From positions 1 through 16,166 of the forward strand of contig DOOI01000097.1 in the NCBI GenBank assembly GCA_003512825.1: a DNA stretch of 16,166 bases. The letters run 5' to 3'. Below are positions 1 through 6,857 of this stretch, piece after piece. How positions within the stretch are numbered: position 1 is the first letter of the stretch; each line of letters begins with the position of its first letter. The position numbers and the translations under genes are program-made. The notes below the pieces were generated by a model that saw nothing but the letters and a program-made list of their open reading frames with translations, ran no database searches and was not told the DNA's origin. Source of the DNA: Paracoccaceae bacterium. Lineage in GTDB: Bacteria; Pseudomonadota; Alphaproteobacteria; Rhodobacterales; Rhodobacteraceae.

Positions 1-1
1 A

Positions 2-349
2 GCCCTGCTGATGGCCGTCTGGCGGCGCAAACCAAAGACCAAAGTCCATGTTCATTCTGACCAGGGTTCTCAGTTCACCGGCTATGAGTGGCAGGAGTTC
101 CTTGAACAGCACAACCTTGTCCCCAGTATGAGCCGCCGCGGGAACTGCTGGGACAACGCTGTCGCCGAGAGCTTCTTCAACCTGCTCAAACGCGAACGCA
201 TCAGGAGAAAGAAATACAAAACTCGCGAAGAAGCCCGCCAGGACGTGTTCGATTACATCGAGTTCTTCTACAACCCGCAGCGCAAACACGTTAGGAACGG
301 GATGCTGTCACCGATCGACTTCGAACAGCAGCAGAAACTGAAGCTGTAA
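2..349 (+). CDS. IS3-family transposase (OrfB), C-terminal fragment cut by window start
   Basis: This is the C-terminal part of a DDE transposase that catalyses movement of an IS3-family element. The frame is open to the left edge, so the gene starts outside the window; the first ATG, at 11, is internal. Counting from base 2, the second catalytic Asp is D20 in HSDQGSQF and the catalytic Glu is E56 in NAVAESFF. That leaves 35 residues between them, the D(35)E spacing of the IS3/retroviral integrase fold. The tail (FYNPQRKH...LSPIDFE) is the usual IS3 OrfB ending. The stop is followed after 2 nt by the element's right terminal repeat, so this end of the IS looks intact. Whether the whole element is functional cannot be judged here. 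Confidence 0.93.
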   Translation, partial: ALLMAVWRRKPKTKVHVHSDQGSQFTGYEWQEFLEQHNLVPSMSRRGNCWDNAVAESFFNLLKRERIRRKKYKTREEARQDVFDYIEFFYNPQRKHVRNGMLSPIDFEQQQKLKL

Positions 350-351
350 GG

Positions 352-376
352 TGTCTAGGAAACTAGGGGCTATTCA
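352..376. repeat. Right terminal inverted repeat of the IS3-family element
   Basis: The sequence just after the transposase stop reads, on the minus strand, TGAATAGCCCCTAGTTTCC and onward. This starts with TG and carries the CCCCTAGTTT core typical of IS3-family ends. It sets the boundary between the insertion and flanking DNA at about base 376. The matching left end and any target duplication lie outside the window. Confidence 0.75.
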
Positions 377-809
377 GGTACGCGATGGATAGAAGGGGGT
401 TCTGCTTAGTCCCGGTCAGCTTTATGAAGCACTAAGGAGCAAGGGCGGGTTTTCTGAAGGTGCTTCAAGGTGAAATCTCTCGCTCCAATTCTAACGCCTC
501 AAGCGATTAGGCAGCACATCAAGCCCTCCACACCGAGGTTCTACACCGTACTTGCATAATCCAATAAATTATTTAATAAAATCAATATACAACAACTAGA
601 AACCCAGAGTTCAATCCTCTCTCACAGCACCATCTCCCTCACTCTGACAGGTTGATCTGCGGCACGCTGCGCGCAATTTATAGGCTTGAATGCCGACGGC
701 GGGCAGAGGTGAGGAAGACACCCAGAGCACAGCGCTTGACCAAAGCGGCGCCTGTGGTGTCATCCTGCGGTGCAAATGGCCCCTGCTAACCTGTTTTAGG
801 AACCCCACT
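377..809. other. Gene-free accessory stretch between IS and first chromosomal gene
   Basis: No convincing coding region was found here. Bases about 555-600 are strikingly AT-rich (long A/T runs) inside an otherwise GC-rich window, which suggests acquired or decayed DNA next to the IS. Bases 603-632 resemble a tRNA 3' end (see findings), but no 5' half is present. A TTGACC hexamer at 736-741 could be a -35 element for the gene at 810, but there is no good -10 after it. A ribosome binding site for that gene lies at about 797-802. Confidence 0.5.
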
Positions 810-1382
810 ATGGCCCAGCCCGGCCCCGGTCACAACAGTGCTGCCCTGCCCGAACCGGGCTTGGCCACGCGCATTGTGGCGTGGCGCAGCGCCATTGCGG
901 CACAGAAAAAACCCTCGCCTCAAGTGATGAAGATGATGATCGCGCGGGCGCAAGAATTAGGCCTAAGCTACAGCGATTACTGGCAACTGACCCGCAGTGC
1001 CGGGCGTGACATTGGCGCATATCTCTTTACCTCGGAGGGGTTGCGTCTGCGAATGGGGCGGCGCTTGGAAATGCCCGAACATGTGCGCGCGCGTTTGGCG
1101 CAGATCAGCGCCTGCCGCTTTTTGGCGCTCACACCCGATGCCGAGCACCCCGACGACTATCTTGCCGAATTGCGCGAGGTCTCTGGCCTGCCGTTCTCAG
1201 GCGTCGCCCCCCTGCCCCATGGGGAAGGCTGGAGCAGCATCCGCGCCGCCCTGCACCCGGCCTTTTCCGGCCTGCCCTCAAGTGCTGTGGCGTTGGTGGC
1301 AGCGCAGGCATCAGAAGCCCGGCTGGTCGCGGCGGCCAATCTGGCCGGAATGATGCGGCCGGAGGCGCTGTTCGGGGCCTAG
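810..1382 (+). CDS. Uncharacterised 190-aa protein
   Basis: I do not recognise the family. The ATG at 810 is preferred over an in-frame ATG at 690 because an AGGAA ribosome binding site lies 7 nt before it and the extra N-terminal residues look like translated non-coding DNA. The 190-residue product has no signal peptide or membrane segment. It is rich in Ala, Leu and Arg and reads like a soluble, mostly helical protein, with a conserved-looking central stretch (LGLSYSDYWQLTRSAGRDIGA, about residues 52-72). Codon use and GC match the neighbouring chromosomal genes rather than the IS. It converges with the acyl-CoA synthetase gene and shares the intergenic hairpin at 1405-1440. No function is proposed. 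Confidence 0.7.
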   Translation: MAQPGPGHNSAALPEPGLATRIVAWRSAIAAQKKPSPQVMKMMIARAQELGLSYSDYWQLTRSAGRDIGAYLFTSEGLRLRMGRRLEMPEHVRARLAQISACRFLALTPDAEHPDDYLAELREVSGLPFSGVAPLPHGEGWSSIRAALHPAFSGLPSSAVALVAAQASEARLVAAANLAGMMRPEALFGA

Positions 1383-1404
1383 TCGCTCCCCCCGCGCGCG
1401 CCCC

Positions 1405-1440
1405 AAAAGAAAACAGGCGCGGAGTGCACCACGCCTGTTT
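1405..1440 (-). terminator. Rho-independent terminator of the acyl-CoA synthetase gene
   Basis: A perfect 9-bp inverted repeat (AAACAGGCG at 1411-1419, CGCCTGTTT at 1432-1440) with a 12-nt loop lies between two convergent genes. Read on the minus strand it is followed by TTTTCTTTT, the right orientation for the gene ending at 1466. The plus-strand side has only a short T run, so it would be weak for the gene ending at 1382. Confidence 0.8.
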
Positions 1441-1465
1441 GGCTTACGTCGATTGCGCGTAGCGC

Positions 1466-3352
1466 TTACGCCACCCAGTCCCATGGCCGGGTGAAGGCGC
1501 CCAGCACATGGCCCACCTCTTCGTCATGCAGCACCCCCGTGCGCTTGACCTGCGCCACCAAACCGCGTTTTTTGTCGTCGATCACGTCAACCACTTCTGC
1601 GTTCAGCTTGGCTTCCACCAAGGCGGCATTATAGGTCCGGGTGATTGCGCGCTTCCGCAGATCCGGTTTGAACACCTTGCCCACAGCGGTTTTTGGCAAT
1701 TCTGCCAAGACTTCCACATGTTTGGGCCAAGCGGCCCGCTCGTGCACATGGGTCTTGCAATGTTCGACCAGCTCCGCACCTGTCACCGACGCTCCGCCTA
1801 CCAGTTCGACATAGGCGCAGGGCAATTCGCCGGCATGGGCATCGGGCTGGCCAATCGCTCCGGCGAATGCCACTGCGGGATGCGCCAAGAGTGCTTCTTC
1901 GATTTCTGCGGGGTCGATGTTGTGACCGCCCCGAATGATCAGATCCTTGGCGCGCCCCGTAATCCACAGATACCCGTCGGGATCGATGCGGCCCAGATCG
2001 CCTGTGCGGAGGAATTTGCCGAAGTGATAGAGGTCGCGGTTCTTGTCCGCTTCGGTATAGGTGTTGCCCGACCAGACGCCCGGCGAGGCCACACAGATTT
2101 CGCCCACTTCATCAGCGGCACAATCCACCACATCACCGCCCGCAATCTGCTTGAGAATCCGCACGTCAGTATAGGGGAAGCGAATACCGACAGAGCCGAC
2201 TTTCTTCTCGCCATCGACCGGATTGACCGACACGAGGCAGGTGGCTTCGGTCAGGCCATAGCCTTCAACGATGGTCACATTGGTGGCCTTCTCGAAGCGC
2301 TTGAACAGCTCCAGCGGCAGCGGGGCCGACCCCGAGAACGAGGTCTTCACCGAGGAGACATCGGCATCCACCGGGCGCTGCATCATCGCCGAAATGGCGG
2401 TGGGCACTGTGATGATAAAGGTGACCTTCCAGCGCTCGATCAGCTTCCAGATATTGTCGAACACCCCTTCCCCGCGATAGCCCGCCGGAGTGGGGAACAC
2501 CACATGCGCGCCCGAGGTGATGCAGGCCATCAAAATCACATGGCAGGCAAAAACGTGGAACAAAGGCAGCGGGCAGATCACGTTGTCTTCGGGGGTGTAA
2601 AGCAGCGTGCCGCCCAGCCAGCCGTTATAGACCACGCCGGAATAGCGGTGTTGCGCCACTTTCGGCATGCCCGTTGTGCCGCCGGTATGGAAATAGGCAC
2701 AGACCCGGTCAGCCGTGGCATCGGCAAAGGCCAAGCTCTTGGATTGATGCGCGATTTCCTTGTTGAAGTTTTTCACTGACGCATGGCTCTTGCCCGTCAG
2801 TTTGGGACGGATCAAAGGCACGATCAGGCTTTTGGGCGGGGTCAGGTAGCGGTTGAGATCCACTTCCAGAATCGTGTGCACATTGGGTGCATGACGCACG
2901 GCTTCATGGGCCTTTTGTGCGACATCGGTTTTTGGGAAGGGCTTGAGCGTGACCACGACCTTGGCCTTTGTCTCGCGCAAGATCGCCCCAATCTGCTCTG
3001 GCTCCAAGAGGGGGTTGATCGGATTGACGATCCCCGCAACGGACCCACCCAACAGCGTCAGCACAGCTTCGGTGCAGTTGGGCAGGATCATCGCAACGAC
3101 ATCGCCTTCGCCCACCCCCAAACTGCGAAACAGATTGGCCGTCTGGTTGGTCTTTTCCAGCAGCGCGCCCCAAGTCAACGTCTCGGCCTTGTCCTTTGGC
3201 CCCGAGAGAAGCTGGAAGGATATCGCATTATTTGCGCTGTATTTGGCAGCAGTGCGCGACAGCATCTGATGCACGGTCTTGGCCACATCACGGGCCTCCC
3301 ATGACATTTCGCTCTCGATCGCAATGCTATCCTTGATGGATGAAAACCCCAT
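1466..3352 (-). CDS. AMP-forming acyl-CoA synthetase (628 aa)
   Basis: It activates a carboxylic acid with ATP and CoA through an acyl-adenylate, giving acyl-CoA. All ANL-superfamily landmarks are present: the Ser/Thr/Gly-rich phosphate loop HTGGTTGMPK (residues 222-231), YGLTEA (365-370), the TGD motif (450-452), the hinge region GRAKDLIIRGGHNI (466-479) and the C-terminal catalytic Lys in AVGKVFK (K559). The start at 3352 follows a strong GGGAGG ribosome binding site; the frame extends 38 codons further up (ATG 3466) without such support. A tail of about 60 residues after the catalytic Lys is longer than in many family members. The substrate cannot be told from sequence. Nearby ccr/ecm make a role in acyl-CoA metabolism natural, but these genes are not in one operon. 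Its terminator is at 1405-1440. Confidence 0.92.
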   Translation of the reverse strand: MGFSSIKDSIAIESEMSWEARDVAKTVHQMLSRTAAKYSANNAISFQLLSGPKDKAETLTWGALLEKTNQTANLFRSLGVGEGDVVAMILPNCTEAVLTLLGGSVAGIVNPINPLLEPEQIGAILRETKAKVVVTLKPFPKTDVAQKAHEAVRHAPNVHTILEVDLNRYLTPPKSLIVPLIRPKLTGKSHASVKNFNKEIAHQSKSLAFADATADRVCAYFHTGGTTGMPKVAQHRYSGVVYNGWLGGTLLYTPEDNVICPLPLFHVFACHVILMACITSGAHVVFPTPAGYRGEGVFDNIWKLIERWKVTFIITVPTAISAMMQRPVDADVSSVKTSFSGSAPLPLELFKRFEKATNVTIVEGYGLTEATCLVSVNPVDGEKKVGSVGIRFPYTDVRILKQIAGGDVVDCAADEVGEICVASPGVWSGNTYTEADKNRDLYHFGKFLRTGDLGRIDPDGYLWITGRAKDLIIRGGHNIDPAEIEEALLAHPAVAFAGAIGQPDAHAGELPCAYVELVGGASVTGAELVEHCKTHVHERAAWPKHVEVLAELPKTAVGKVFKPDLRKRAITRTYNAALVEAKLNAEVVDVIDDKKRGLVAQVKRTGVLHDEEVGHVLGAFTRPWDWVA

Positions 3353-3529
3353 AACGTCCTCCCGACATTTTTGGTGCCCCCCTCGGACACCGTAGTTGCG
3401 CGCAGTTTGCGCCAGCAGACCCCACTCAGGCAAGCGGGCTTGGAAAAAACACCGCAACGTCAGCACAGGCTTGCCGCAAGGGAAAGCTGCGTTGGCACCC
3501 CAAACCCCAAGTCACCAGTAAAGGCAAAG

Positions 3530-3555
3530 AAAAAGGGCGCCCCGAAAGGCGCCCT
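3530..3555 (-). terminator. Rho-independent terminator of rpsD
   Basis: GGGCGCC at 3535-3541 and GGCGCCC at 3548-3554 form a 7-bp GC stem around a 6-nt loop, extended by one A-T pair. On the minus strand it is followed by TTTTTCTTT. It sits 24 nt past the rpsD stop codon. Confidence 0.88.
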
Positions 3556-3578
3556 GTTCCGAACTCGCAAAGAACCAA

Positions 3579-4199
3579 TCAGTTCTTTGCGTAGAATTCC
3601 ACGACCAGGTTCGGCTCCATGACGACCGGGTAGGGCACGTCTGCGAGCGAAGGCTGGCGGATATAGGTTGCGACCATCTTGGAGTGATCGACTTCGAGGT
3701 AGTCAGGAACGTCACGCTCGGCGAGCGAGGCGGCTTCCAGAACCACAGCGAGTTGCTTGGACTTGGCGCGCACTTCGATCACGTCGCCTTCCTTCACACG
3801 GTAGGAAGGAATGTTCACCGATTGGCCGTTCACAGTGACGTGACCATGGTTCACGAACTGACGGGCCGCGAAAACGGTCGCCACGAACTTGGCACGGTAG
3901 ACCACGGCGTCGAGGCGGCGCTCAAGCAGACCGACGAGGTTTTCACCGGTGTCACCCTGAATACGCGCGGCTTCTGCGAAGATGCGGCGGAATTGCTTTT
4001 CGGTCAGGTCGCCGTAGTAACCCTTCAGCTTTTGCTTGGCGCGCAGCTGCGTGCCGAAGTCGGAAAGCTTGTTCTTGCGGCGCTGGCCGTGCTGGCCGGG
4101 GCCGTATTCGCGCTTGTTCACCGGGGACTTGGGACGGCCCCAGATGTTTTCGCCCATACGGCGGTCAATTTTGTACTTGGCAGTCGTGCGTTTTGTCAC
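3579..4199 (-). CDS. rpsD: 30S ribosomal protein S4
   Basis: This primary 16S rRNA-binding protein starts assembly of the small-subunit body and takes part in decoding accuracy. The 206-residue product fits the alphaproteobacterial S4 length. The N-terminal domain ([20 protein letters not shown], then the [14 protein letters not shown] region) is followed by the S4 RNA-binding domain ([15 protein letters not shown] through [21 protein letters not shown]). The start is a GTG at 4199 with AAGGAG 7 nt upstream. An in-frame ATG at 4319 would add 40 residues but lies between the -35 and -10 of the promoter, so it cannot be on that transcript. The gene is monocistronic here, with its own promoter and terminator. 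Confidence 0.97.
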   Translation of the reverse strand: MTKRTTAKYKIDRRMGENIWGRPKSPVNKREYGPGQHGQRRKNKLSDFGTQLRAKQKLKGYYGDLTEKQFRRIFAEAARIQGDTGENLVGLLERRLDAVVYRAKFVATVFAARQFVNHGHVTVNGQSVNIPSYRVKEGDVIEVRAKSKQLAVVLEAASLAERDVPDYLEVDHSKMVATYIRQPSLADVPYPVVMEPNLVVEFYAKN

Positions 4200-4304
4200 G
4201 GCTGATCTCCTTCTTATGTTGTCGAAGGGCGTTGTCCTCTTCCCCGGTTTCCCGAAAACGACAGGGCACCCCTTGCGAGGGCCACCAACACCAATGAAGC
4301 CGCG

Positions 4305-4332
4305 CTTATAACCGGGCATTTGGGGGAGTCAA
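4305..4332 (-). promoter_or_regulatory. Sigma70-type promoter of rpsD
   Basis: Read on the minus strand, TTGACT (4332-4327) and TATAAG (4310-4305) are separated by 16 bp, a near-consensus housekeeping promoter. Transcription would start near 4298 and give a leader of about 100 nt before the GTG start. The -35 lies in the loop of an 8-bp inverted repeat (TTTGGGGG 4319-4326, CCCCCAAA 4340-4347). Confidence 0.7.
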
Positions 4333-4378
4333 CAGCCTGCCCCCAAAGAGACGGGCGAATTCGCCAATGCCCGTCGGT

Positions 4379-4419
4379 AAAAGAAAACAGGCGCCCCATG
4401 GAGACCATGAGGCGCCCTG
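4379..4419 (-). terminator. Rho-independent terminator downstream of the Hint-domain gene
   Basis: CAGGCGCC (4388-4395) pairs with GGCG(C)CCTG (4411-4419, one bulged C). The stem continues in a CATGG/CCATG inner helix around an AGA loop. On the minus strand it ends in TTTTCTTTT. It lies about 20 nt past the stop at 4437. Confidence 0.8.
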
Positions 4420-4436
4420 TTCCGAAGCCGGATATC

Positions 4437-5501
4437 CTATGCCACATCGTGCAACAGGATCGCGGCTTCCGAGGTATTCAAGTTGCGCCGTGCATAGGCG
4501 CCAAAGCTATGAGGGTCGTAGTCCAGTGTCGGGAATTGATGCAAGAGCCTTCGACGGTCTTCATCGCCCAAAGTGGACAGGGATGCATTCGCCGGATGGA
4601 AACTTTCGGTCTCCATTCCGTTCGCCCAGAGAATTTGGTGCGCGGGAAGCAACAAATGGATGTAAGTCACCTCTTTTAGGAGGTGGTCCACCGTCACCGT
4701 TGATCCGTTCACCATATCCTTGGCCGACACCAGCACCTCGGTCGTGTTGAACAATGACACCGCCTCCGGACCCTCCAAGAGCATCCGATGCTCGGGCGAG
4801 ACCAGCAATTCCGAGTCCGGCTGCCCCTTGCCCAAGGCCGAGGGCCTGATCCGCACCGGGCGCAACTTTGGCATGGCGAAAAGCCGTGCCCCGGTCATTC
4901 GCCGGGTGCCGATCCACAATATCTCTTGGGGGCCGTTATCCTTGGTCTGTACTTTGTCGCCCTCTTGGAGCAACTCCACCGGAAGCAGCCCCGTTGGCGT
5001 GCGAATGACGGTGCCGGGGGTAAAACAGATCACCCCGCCCGAAGCAGGCCCCATCGCATTCATTCCCGCAGGGTCGATGGTATGATGAACCACCCAAAGA
5101 TTGGTGTTCCGCGGCGGAAGCTGATCGAGGAACATCAAGAGCGGTAATGCGCCCGCCCCCACCTCGATCAATGTGACTGTATATGTCTGGGCCCCATCGG
5201 TCACCACGATGGATTGATCCATCAAAGGCGTGGTGATCTCAACTCGGCTCAAGTCTCGCGTGCCGCTGATCGCGGCCCCAACCAATCGGCGCACCATGCG
5301 CGCTGACCGGCGACGGTTGTTTCCATTGTCGTCACTGTCCTCAAGCCGCTAGTATTCGGCTGGCCCATCCACGCGCACCGCCTCGCCATGCCAGGACCAA
5401 TTGGCCCCAACCGACAAAGATTGGATCGGTGCGGCCGAAAGGCCGTCGATTTCTGTTTGCGACCAGGAAATGACGAACGTGCCACGAAAGCCCGTTCCCA
5501 T
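4437..5501 (-). pseudogene. Hint-domain (Hint_2-type) protein gene interrupted by an in-frame TAG
   Basis: The Hint fold is the self-processing domain of hedgehogs and inteins. In Rhodobacteraceae, Hint_2 proteins of unknown role are common. The diagnostic block is GGVICFTPGTVIRTP... with the candidate nucleophile Cys at codon 159 of the restored frame, followed by the LLPVELLQEGDKV strand and an SPEHRML histidine. The open part as sequenced begins at an ATG at 5297 (286 codons, to 4437). However, the same frame continues upstream through a TAG at 5351-5349 to an ATG at 5501. It encodes 50 family-like residues beginning MGTGFRGTFVISWSQTEID and ending DGPAEY before the stop. Restored length is 354 residues. 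The sequence after the TAG (RLEDSDDNGNNRRR...MVRRLVGAA) continues smoothly, so a point change such as CAG to TAG is the simplest explanation. Re-initiation at 5297 is possible but has no clear ribosome binding site. Confidence 0.85.
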
Positions 5502-5549
5502 ACTGCTCTGCTGCCTCTTGTTATTCTTGCCGAATTTTTATCGGCTTAT

Positions 5550-5578
5550 TTATTAACAATGAGCCTAGCAGACCAAAA
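5550..5578 (-). promoter_or_regulatory. Candidate promoter of the Hint-domain gene
   Basis: On the minus strand TTTTGG (5578-5573), a 17-bp spacer and TAATAA (5555-5550) lie in an AT-rich stretch about 50 nt before the ATG at 5501. The -35 match is poor, so this is a candidate only. Confidence 0.4.
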
Positions 5579-5595
5579 TCGTTTCTGAAAAGACG

Positions 5596-5620
5596 CTAAT
5601 TGACATCAACCCACAATTAG
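5596..5620. repeat. Perfect 7-bp inverted repeat between the LpxR-like and Hint genes
   Basis: CTAATTG (5596-5602) and CAATTAG (5614-5620) flank 11 bases. It lies 75-100 nt downstream of the LpxR-like stop and just upstream of the candidate Hint promoter. On the minus strand it is followed by CGTCTTTTC, so it could be a weak terminator. The TTG-N11-CAA layout could equally be an operator. Confidence 0.35.
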
Positions 5621-5698
5621 AAGTGGTTACGTGGCCTTGATGTAACGCCTTCGCAACCTATCCGATTGGATTATCCGACAGTCCGAGAGAATTTACAC

Positions 5699-6658
5699 CT
5701 AGAAGTTGAAATCTATCTGGAAAGACCCGATCACTTGCCCTTCGGATTGGGTGGTGAACTCTTCCGAAGCCCAAGTGACGCCGTAGAAGGCTGCATGCTT
5801 TTGGCCTTGCCAATGCAAACCCGCGCGCACGCGGCTGCGGCTGTCTTCCATCGTAACGGGACTGCGCGCGGGGAAAAACACGCTGCTCTTCACCGCAGCG
5901 ATATCGCCGCCCAGCACAAAGGCAAAGCCCGGCATCGGGTCTGTCACCGCCCGATAGCGCTGCCCGGTGACTTCGTCACGCACCAACAATTCGCCACTGC
6001 CCACCCGCCCAAAGGTAAGATCGCCACCCAAGCGCACCAGCGTCTCTGCCCCTGCACGCGCTTCAACGAAAGGACGCAATTGCACCGGGCCCAGCGCGAT
6101 GTCGCGGCCCAGCTCCATGACAAAGGTCGGGTGCAGCCCATTATCCACCTGCGCGGCACTCACACCGGGCGCGACGCCGGGAATACCGGGGATACGGTGC
6201 AAATTGCTATGGAAGTCGTCCAAACCCGTCTGCGGGCCCGTCATCATCAGATCAAGCCCCATTGCCACGTCCCAGCCCTTGGTCTGGTAATGCGTATGAG
6301 CGCCCAAGCTCAACGCGCCCGCATAGAGCCGATCCACACCAGGTGCCACGAGATTTGCCGGAGCAACCACGCGCCCGCCAAACCGCAACTCGATCACTTG
6401 CCCCGGTGCTTGCGCCTCGGCCCATGACGCCGCTTTGCGTCCATAAACCCAACTGGCAGCCACGCCCCCTGTCTGCCAGCGATCCAGATTGTCGCCAAGC
6501 GCGTTATTGCTGAAAAGTTGTCCCGCCCCGAGCAGCGTCGTCTCAAACGGACCTGCCAGCGCAGGGCCAGCCAAGCCCAACCCCACGAAAGCCGCGCAAA
6601 TCCCGTTTGCCATGCGCGCCCACGCGCTCGATTTCGCTGTCTCTCTCCTGCGGAGCAT
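5699..6658 (-). CDS. LpxR-like (DUF2219) outer-membrane protein, putative lipid A deacylase
   Basis: LpxR enzymes are outer-membrane beta-barrels that remove the 3'-acyloxyacyl chain from lipid A. The start at 6658 has AAGGG 7 nt upstream; the frame stays open far upstream, over the divergent gene, but without family-like sequence. The 319-aa product has an Arg-rich n-region, a hydrophobic core (GICAAFVGLGLAGPALA, residues about 19-35) and a likely signal-peptidase cut before GPF. Next is the family signature region FSNNALGDNLDRWQTGG (49-65), then GPQTGLDDFHSNLH, alternating beta-strand sequence, and a terminal Phe (QIDFNF) typical of outer-membrane barrels. Where I expect Asn-Asp in the signature this protein has N51-N52, so catalysis may be altered. 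It is divergent from the amidohydrolase gene, with 199 nt between the starts. Confidence 0.78.
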   Translation of the reverse strand: MLRRRETAKSSAWARMANGICAAFVGLGLAGPALAGPFETTLLGAGQLFSNNALGDNLDRWQTGGVAASWVYGRKAASWAEAQAPGQVIELRFGGRVVAPANLVAPGVDRLYAGALSLGAHTHYQTKGWDVAMGLDLMMTGPQTGLDDFHSNLHRIPGIPGVAPGVSAAQVDNGLHPTFVMELGRDIALGPVQLRPFVEARAGAETLVRLGGDLTFGRVGSGELLVRDEVTGQRYRAVTDPMPGFAFVLGGDIAAVKSSVFFPARSPVTMEDSRSRVRAGLHWQGQKHAAFYGVTWASEEFTTQSEGQVIGSFQIDFNF

Positions 6659-6857
6659 CGTCAATCCCTTTTGCAACGCCCCCACAGCGCCTGCTGCCTG
6701 TTTAATCCAACTGCAAACGCGCGACCAGTGCAGCACGGACACAACCAAAAGGAAATTCCTCACCACCAACTTCTTCCCCGGTCGCTGTCCACCGCCTTCA
6801 GCCCTTTTCGGCCCGCGCGCCACGTGCCAAACTAGCCCCGAATGAAAAGGACCCCCA

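Noticed and set aside
1508..2779. 423-codon plus-strand open frame across the acyl-CoA synthetase gene
   Set aside because: It is antisense to a gene with all family motifs, and its translation is His-rich and low-complexity, typical of reverse-strand reading of GC-rich coding DNA.
4200..4319. 40-residue N-terminal extension of ribosomal protein S4
   Set aside because: The ATG at 4319 lies inside the promoter, and family members begin at the TKRT position, matched by the GTG at 4199 with a good ribosome binding site.
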